A stretch of 64,000 nucleotides of DNA from Podospora bellae-mahoneyi (lineage: Eukaryota; Ascomycota; Sordariomycetes; Sordariales; Podosporaceae), in assembly GCF_035222275.1 (NCBI RefSeq), contig NC_085881.1:3472001-3536000 (forward strand), written 5' to 3'. The notes below the pieces were generated by a model that saw only the letters and a list, made by a program, of their open reading frames with translations, ran no database searches and had not been told where the DNA came from. This document shows, one piece after another, positions 60,296-64,000 of this stretch (its first letter is position 1; each line of letters begins with the position of its first letter). The position numbers and the translations under genes are program-made.

Positions 60296-60709
60296 GTAGG
60301 AAGGTGGTGAAAATTGAGGTTATATGGTATGAGCTGGGATCTCACGTAGCACACAAACGACCAGTCTATCCAGATCTTGTCTTTTGCTGAGGAATGTGAA
60401 AGTAAATTATCAAAGATGCAATTAATGGCCAAATCCATACAAAGTGTGACAGATAACACAATTCTCCCAGCAGTTCCTCCAACGGTCTTGGACGTCGGCA
60501 AACGCCGTTGAGATTTCTCACTGCCGGGCCCGATCTGGGGCGCCAAGACATCGACTGATCCCCACTTATTTTTTCTAGCTGCCCCCTGCAGGCAGAGAGA
60601 GCTCCTGCAGCTCTGAGCAATCGCTTCCAGGCGCAAGAGAGCTTGAAGAAGCTCTCACAACTTCTGACTTCTCTCTAATCTTTTGACCCACCAACGATGT
60701 GATAGCAAA
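60296..60709. other. leu-5 promoter and leader
   Basis: This 414 bp lies between the 5S gene and leu-5, which are divergent. A CT-rich stretch (60661-60685) just upstream of the start is a likely transcription start zone. A start-stop uORF lies near the end. Confidence 0.55.
60697..60702 (+). promoter_or_regulatory. minimal start-stop uORF (ATG TGA) before leu-5
   Basis: An ATG immediately followed by TGA lies seven bases upstream of the main leu-5 ATG at 60710 and in a different frame. If the transcript begins upstream of it, a scanning ribosome would meet it first. Whether the mRNA includes it is not known from sequence. Confidence 0.5.
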
Positions 60710-63617
60710 ATGACCGTGATTTACGGGAGGTCAATCGGCCGCGCTCTGCCCAGGCTGGGCGCTCTTCGTTCCGTTCTCTCATGCTCTCGTTTTGGGGATG
60801 ATATTCGATACCTCAGCATCACGGCCCATAGATACGCCAACAGCGATGCCAAACTGGACTTGCCAGCTTTGGATCAGAAATGGCGGCAGAGATGGGCAGC
60901 TTTGAAGAGTACCAAGACCAGCGACGGAGCTGAAAAGAAATATGTCCTTCCCATGTTTCCATATCCTTCGGGGTATTTACATCTGGGGCACCTCCGCGTC
61001 TACACCATTGCCGATGTTGTCGCCAGGTTTCACTCCCTTCGAGGACATGATGTCTTGCTACCAATGGGATGGGATGCCTTTGGACTTCCGGCCGAAAATG
61101 CCGCTATCGAGAGAGGCATTGACCCGGCCACCTGGACCAAGTCCAACATTGCCAAGATGAAAGAACAGCTCGACGTCATGAATGGATCCTGGGACTGGTC
61201 TCGCGTACGTTTGCACCTAGCCTTGAACTTGGCCACCTGGCTGACATGACTACCCTTCCCCCCAGGAACTGGCAACCTGTGACCCAAGCTTCTACAAACA
61301 CACCCAAAAAATCTTCCTCCTCCTCCGCGAGCAAGGCCTAGCCTACCAAGACGAAGCAGAAGTCAACTACGACCCCGTCGACAAAACCGTCCTCGCTAAT
61401 GAGCAAGTCGACGCCAACGGCTGCTCCTGGCGTTCCGGCGCCAAAGTCGAAAAGCGGAAACTAAAACAATGGTTCCTCCGCATCTCCCAATTCAGAGACT
61501 CCCTCCTCCAAGACCTCGAAATCCTCAGCAAAGATAACAACTGGCCTGAGCGAGTCCTAACCATGCAAAAGAACTGGCTAGGCAAATCCACCGGCGCAAC
61601 CATCAAGTTCCCCCTCATGGCCTTTGAGCACATCACCCACTCCGCTATCGAGGTCTTCACCTCCCGCCCTGACACCCTCTTCGGAGTCCAGTACCTCGCC
61701 CTCGCCTCCACCCACCCAGTCGTAGCCCAGCTAGCAGCCAAAGACCCAGAACTGCAAGCGTTTCTAGATATCCTCCCCGGTTTACCCCCCGACTCCAAAG
61801 TCGGCTACCTCCTCCCCCACATCCGCGCGGTAAACCCCCTAGCCTATCACGACGAGACCCCCGAGGCGACAAAAAGGTCTATCCCCATCTACGTCGCCCC
61901 CTACGTCCTAGGTGATTACGGCGAGGGCGCCGTCATGGGCGTCCCCGCCCACGATGTCAGGGATCACTCGTTTTGGAAAACGCACCACAAAGACGAGCCA
62001 GTCCGGTTCGTCCTTGCCGCGTCGGAGGATGAGTCCACCACCGCCATACCAAACGAGCCTTTTATCGACCACGGCGTTATGACCGCCCAGAGTGGTCTCT
62101 TCAAGGGTCGTTCCTCTCAGGAAGCAGGCGAGATGCTCGTGCGTATTCTTGAAGAGGCTGAACTGGCCAAGCCGGTGGAGAAGTGGCGGTTGAGGGATTG
62201 GTTGGTCAGCAGGCAGAGGTACTGGGGGACGCCGATCCCGATTATTCACTGCGGTTCTTGCGGTGCGGTGCCCGTTCCGGAGGAGGAGCTACCGGTAGAG
62301 TTGCCAGAGGTGGATGAGCACTGGGCTGGAAAAAAGACGGGTAACCCGCTTGAGACAGTGGAGGAGTGGGTGAATACGTCTTGTCCTCAATGCCACGGCC
62401 CGGCGAGGAGGGATACGGACACGATGGATACGTTTGTTGATTCGAGCTGGTATTTTGCGAGGTTTATCGACCCGCACAATGATGAGGTGCCGTTTTCGAG
62501 GGAAAAGGCAAGGAAGATGCTGCCTGTTGATCTCTACATTGGCGGGATTGAGCACGCCATCTTGCACCTTTTGTACTCGAGGTTTATTTACAAGTTTCTC
62601 ATGGGTTCGACGCTGGTTGGGGAGACGGAAGGGGTGCAGGAGCCGTTCAAGCGGTTGATTACACAGGGGATGGTGCACGGAAAGACGTACACTGACCCTG
62701 CCACGGGGAAATTCCTCAAGCCTGACGAGGTTGATCTCACTGATCCGGCCAGACCGAGGGTTGTGAGGACGGGGGAGGTGGCGGGGGTGAGTTATGAGAA
62801 GATGTCCAAGAGCAAGTACAATGGTGTTGATCCTACCGATGTGATCAACTTGCACGGCGCGGATGCGACAAGGGCGCACATGCTTTTCCAGGCGCCGGTT
62901 AGTGAGGTGCTGGATTGGGATGGGGACAAGATTGTGGGGGTTACGAGGTGGTTGGGGAGGGTTTGGGAGCTTGTTCAGCGGGTTTCGACTATCTTATCAT
63001 CGGCCTCGGTGAGGGAGTTTTTTGAGCAAGAAGCGGCTAGATTGGGAACGATGAAGGAAAAGGAACTCCAACAGTGGGATAAAGCTGCGAGGGTGTGGAG
63101 GGAGGTGCAAAAGACTGTTGAGAGTGTGACGGGGTCGTACGAAAAGGTTTACGCGCTGAACACGGTGGTGTCGGATTTGATGATTTTGACGAATGTGATT
63201 ATCGAGGAGGAGAAGGGTGTGCCGGATGGGGTGAAGAGGGAGGCGGTGGAAGGGCTGGTGAGGATGATGGCGCCGATTACGCCTGCTTTTGCGGAGGAGT
63301 GCTGGGCTGTTCTTCATCCTGGTGAGACGTCGATTTTTAAGAGTGAGAAGGGGAGGTTTCCGGTCGCGGATGGGACAGTGGATTTGCTGCAGCCGAGGAA
63401 GCAGGTTTGTGCGGTGCAGGTGAATGGGAGGTTGAAGTTTGCGGCCGAGATTGCGGTGCCGCCTGAGGGGTTGGGAGAGGAGGAGAGGAGGGAGTGGGTT
63501 GTTGGGGAGGTGCTGAAGACGGAGGAGGGGAGGAAGAAGTTTGAGGGTGTTGATGTTGGAAAAGCAAAGAAGGTGGTGGTGATCAAGGGTGGGAAGTTGG
63601 TGAACTTTGTTATGTGA
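60710..63617 (+). CDS. leu-5: mitochondrial leucyl-tRNA synthetase
   Basis: This class I synthetase charges mitochondrial tRNA-Leu. Exons are 60710-61204 and 61266-63617 (intron 61 nt, phase 0), giving 948 residues. The first 45 residues are Arg/Ser/Leu-rich with few acids, consistent with a mitochondrial presequence. The catalytic fold has [14 protein letters not shown], with HIGH-type HLGH at 91-94, and [18 protein letters not shown] is at 677-681. The editing (CP1) domain lies between, with the signature [13 protein letters not shown] and the T-rich [10 protein letters not shown]. The bacterial-type LeuRS layout distinguishes it from the larger cytosolic enzyme. In Neurospora the orthologue is leu-5, also reported to affect mitochondrial group I intron splicing. 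Composition flips from C-rich (61321-61380: 22 C, 14 G) to G-rich (63481-63540: 2 C, 34 G). Confidence 0.96.
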
Positions 63618-64000
63618 TGTGGGATGAAAAAGATGACTTGTATTTTTATTGTATTGATGGAGTGGTAAACACCAAAATAAATGAGCGATAGATTATGCTC
63701 ATTCCTTGGACTTTCTTCTCCTGGGTGTAGAGGAAGGAAAAAGCTCACCGGCCAGCTCCGTAGAGGTGGCCAGCTACGAAACCCTCGGTAGGGTTTGCTT
63801 CGCAGTTGGGTGTTGTTGTTGATTTGGGGGGGTCGGTCGATATCCTTGAAGGCCATCTTGAGAGACAGGGCCTCACTGAGGAATCGAACTCATGCGTCCA
63901 CGGAGCCCTGTTTCCAGGGGGGCATTGTTCATTGCCTGATCCGGGCCACCTACGTCTTACCCGCTGAGCCATCTGACCATTCCAGTTTCCAGAGGAGTGC
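63618..64000. other. leu-5 3' UTR and flanking DNA with tRNA-like boxes
   Basis: An AATAAA at 63676-63681 lies 59 bp after the stop and is a likely polyadenylation signal. Beyond it, the minus strand carries A-box and B-box-like sequences (63868-63976) that do not fold into a full tRNA. No protein gene is seen. Confidence 0.55.
63676..63681 (+). promoter_or_regulatory. probable poly(A) signal of leu-5
   Basis: AATAAA in an AT-rich setting shortly after the leu-5 stop codon. The hexamer is common by chance in AT-rich DNA, so this is only a likely assignment. Confidence 0.5.

Overview
This 64 kb window comes from a filamentous ascomycete, most likely a Sordariomycete of the order Sordariales (inferred). 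The signs are short 51-140 nt introns with TAAC-type branch sites, two Zn2Cys6 regulators, and recognisable homologues of ham-2, vib-1 and mitochondrial leu-5. There is also a single dispersed 5S rRNA gene, as is usual in Pezizomycotina. I see no bacterial or viral genes, no complete transposon, no CRISPR array and no secondary-metabolite cluster. Fifteen protein genes and one RNA gene can be supported; nearly all gene models needed manual splicing and are given exon by exon.

Left third (1-25.2 kb): a Ctf1/FarA-type zinc-cluster regulator (3786-6712), a Kar9-family spindle-positioning protein with a C-terminal GAR domain (8564-11593), and a type II (Sis1-like) J-protein (13594-15033). Next come a HAD phosphatase and the initiator-tRNA modifying enzyme Rit1, converging with 100 bp between them (16713-19215), then a second zinc-cluster regulator (22907-25208).

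Middle (25.2-50.6 kb): ham-2 (STRIPAK scaffold for hyphal fusion), an Mtr2/NXT1-like mRNA-export protein, mitochondrial ribosomal protein bL34m, and vib-1 (NDT80-type regulator of heterokaryon incompatibility and proteases). Upstream of vib-1 lies a 12.8 kb interval in which I find no gene.

Right part (50.6-64 kb): an RWD-RBR ubiquitin ligase of the RNF14/Itt1 type with an RGG-rich tail, a dolichyl-diphosphate phosphatase, a MARVEL-domain membrane protein, an LAT-type amino-acid permease, a 5S rRNA gene, and mitochondrial leucyl-tRNA synthetase.

The genes are independent housekeeping and regulatory loci rather than an operon or cluster. The one functional theme is translation: Rit1, bL34m, LeuRS, 5S rRNA and the RNF14-type ligase. 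The closeness of ham-2 and vib-1 puts a fusion gene beside a self/non-self gene. The most unusual signal is compositional: many genes are C-rich on the coding strand in the 5' part and become strongly G-rich toward the stop codon.
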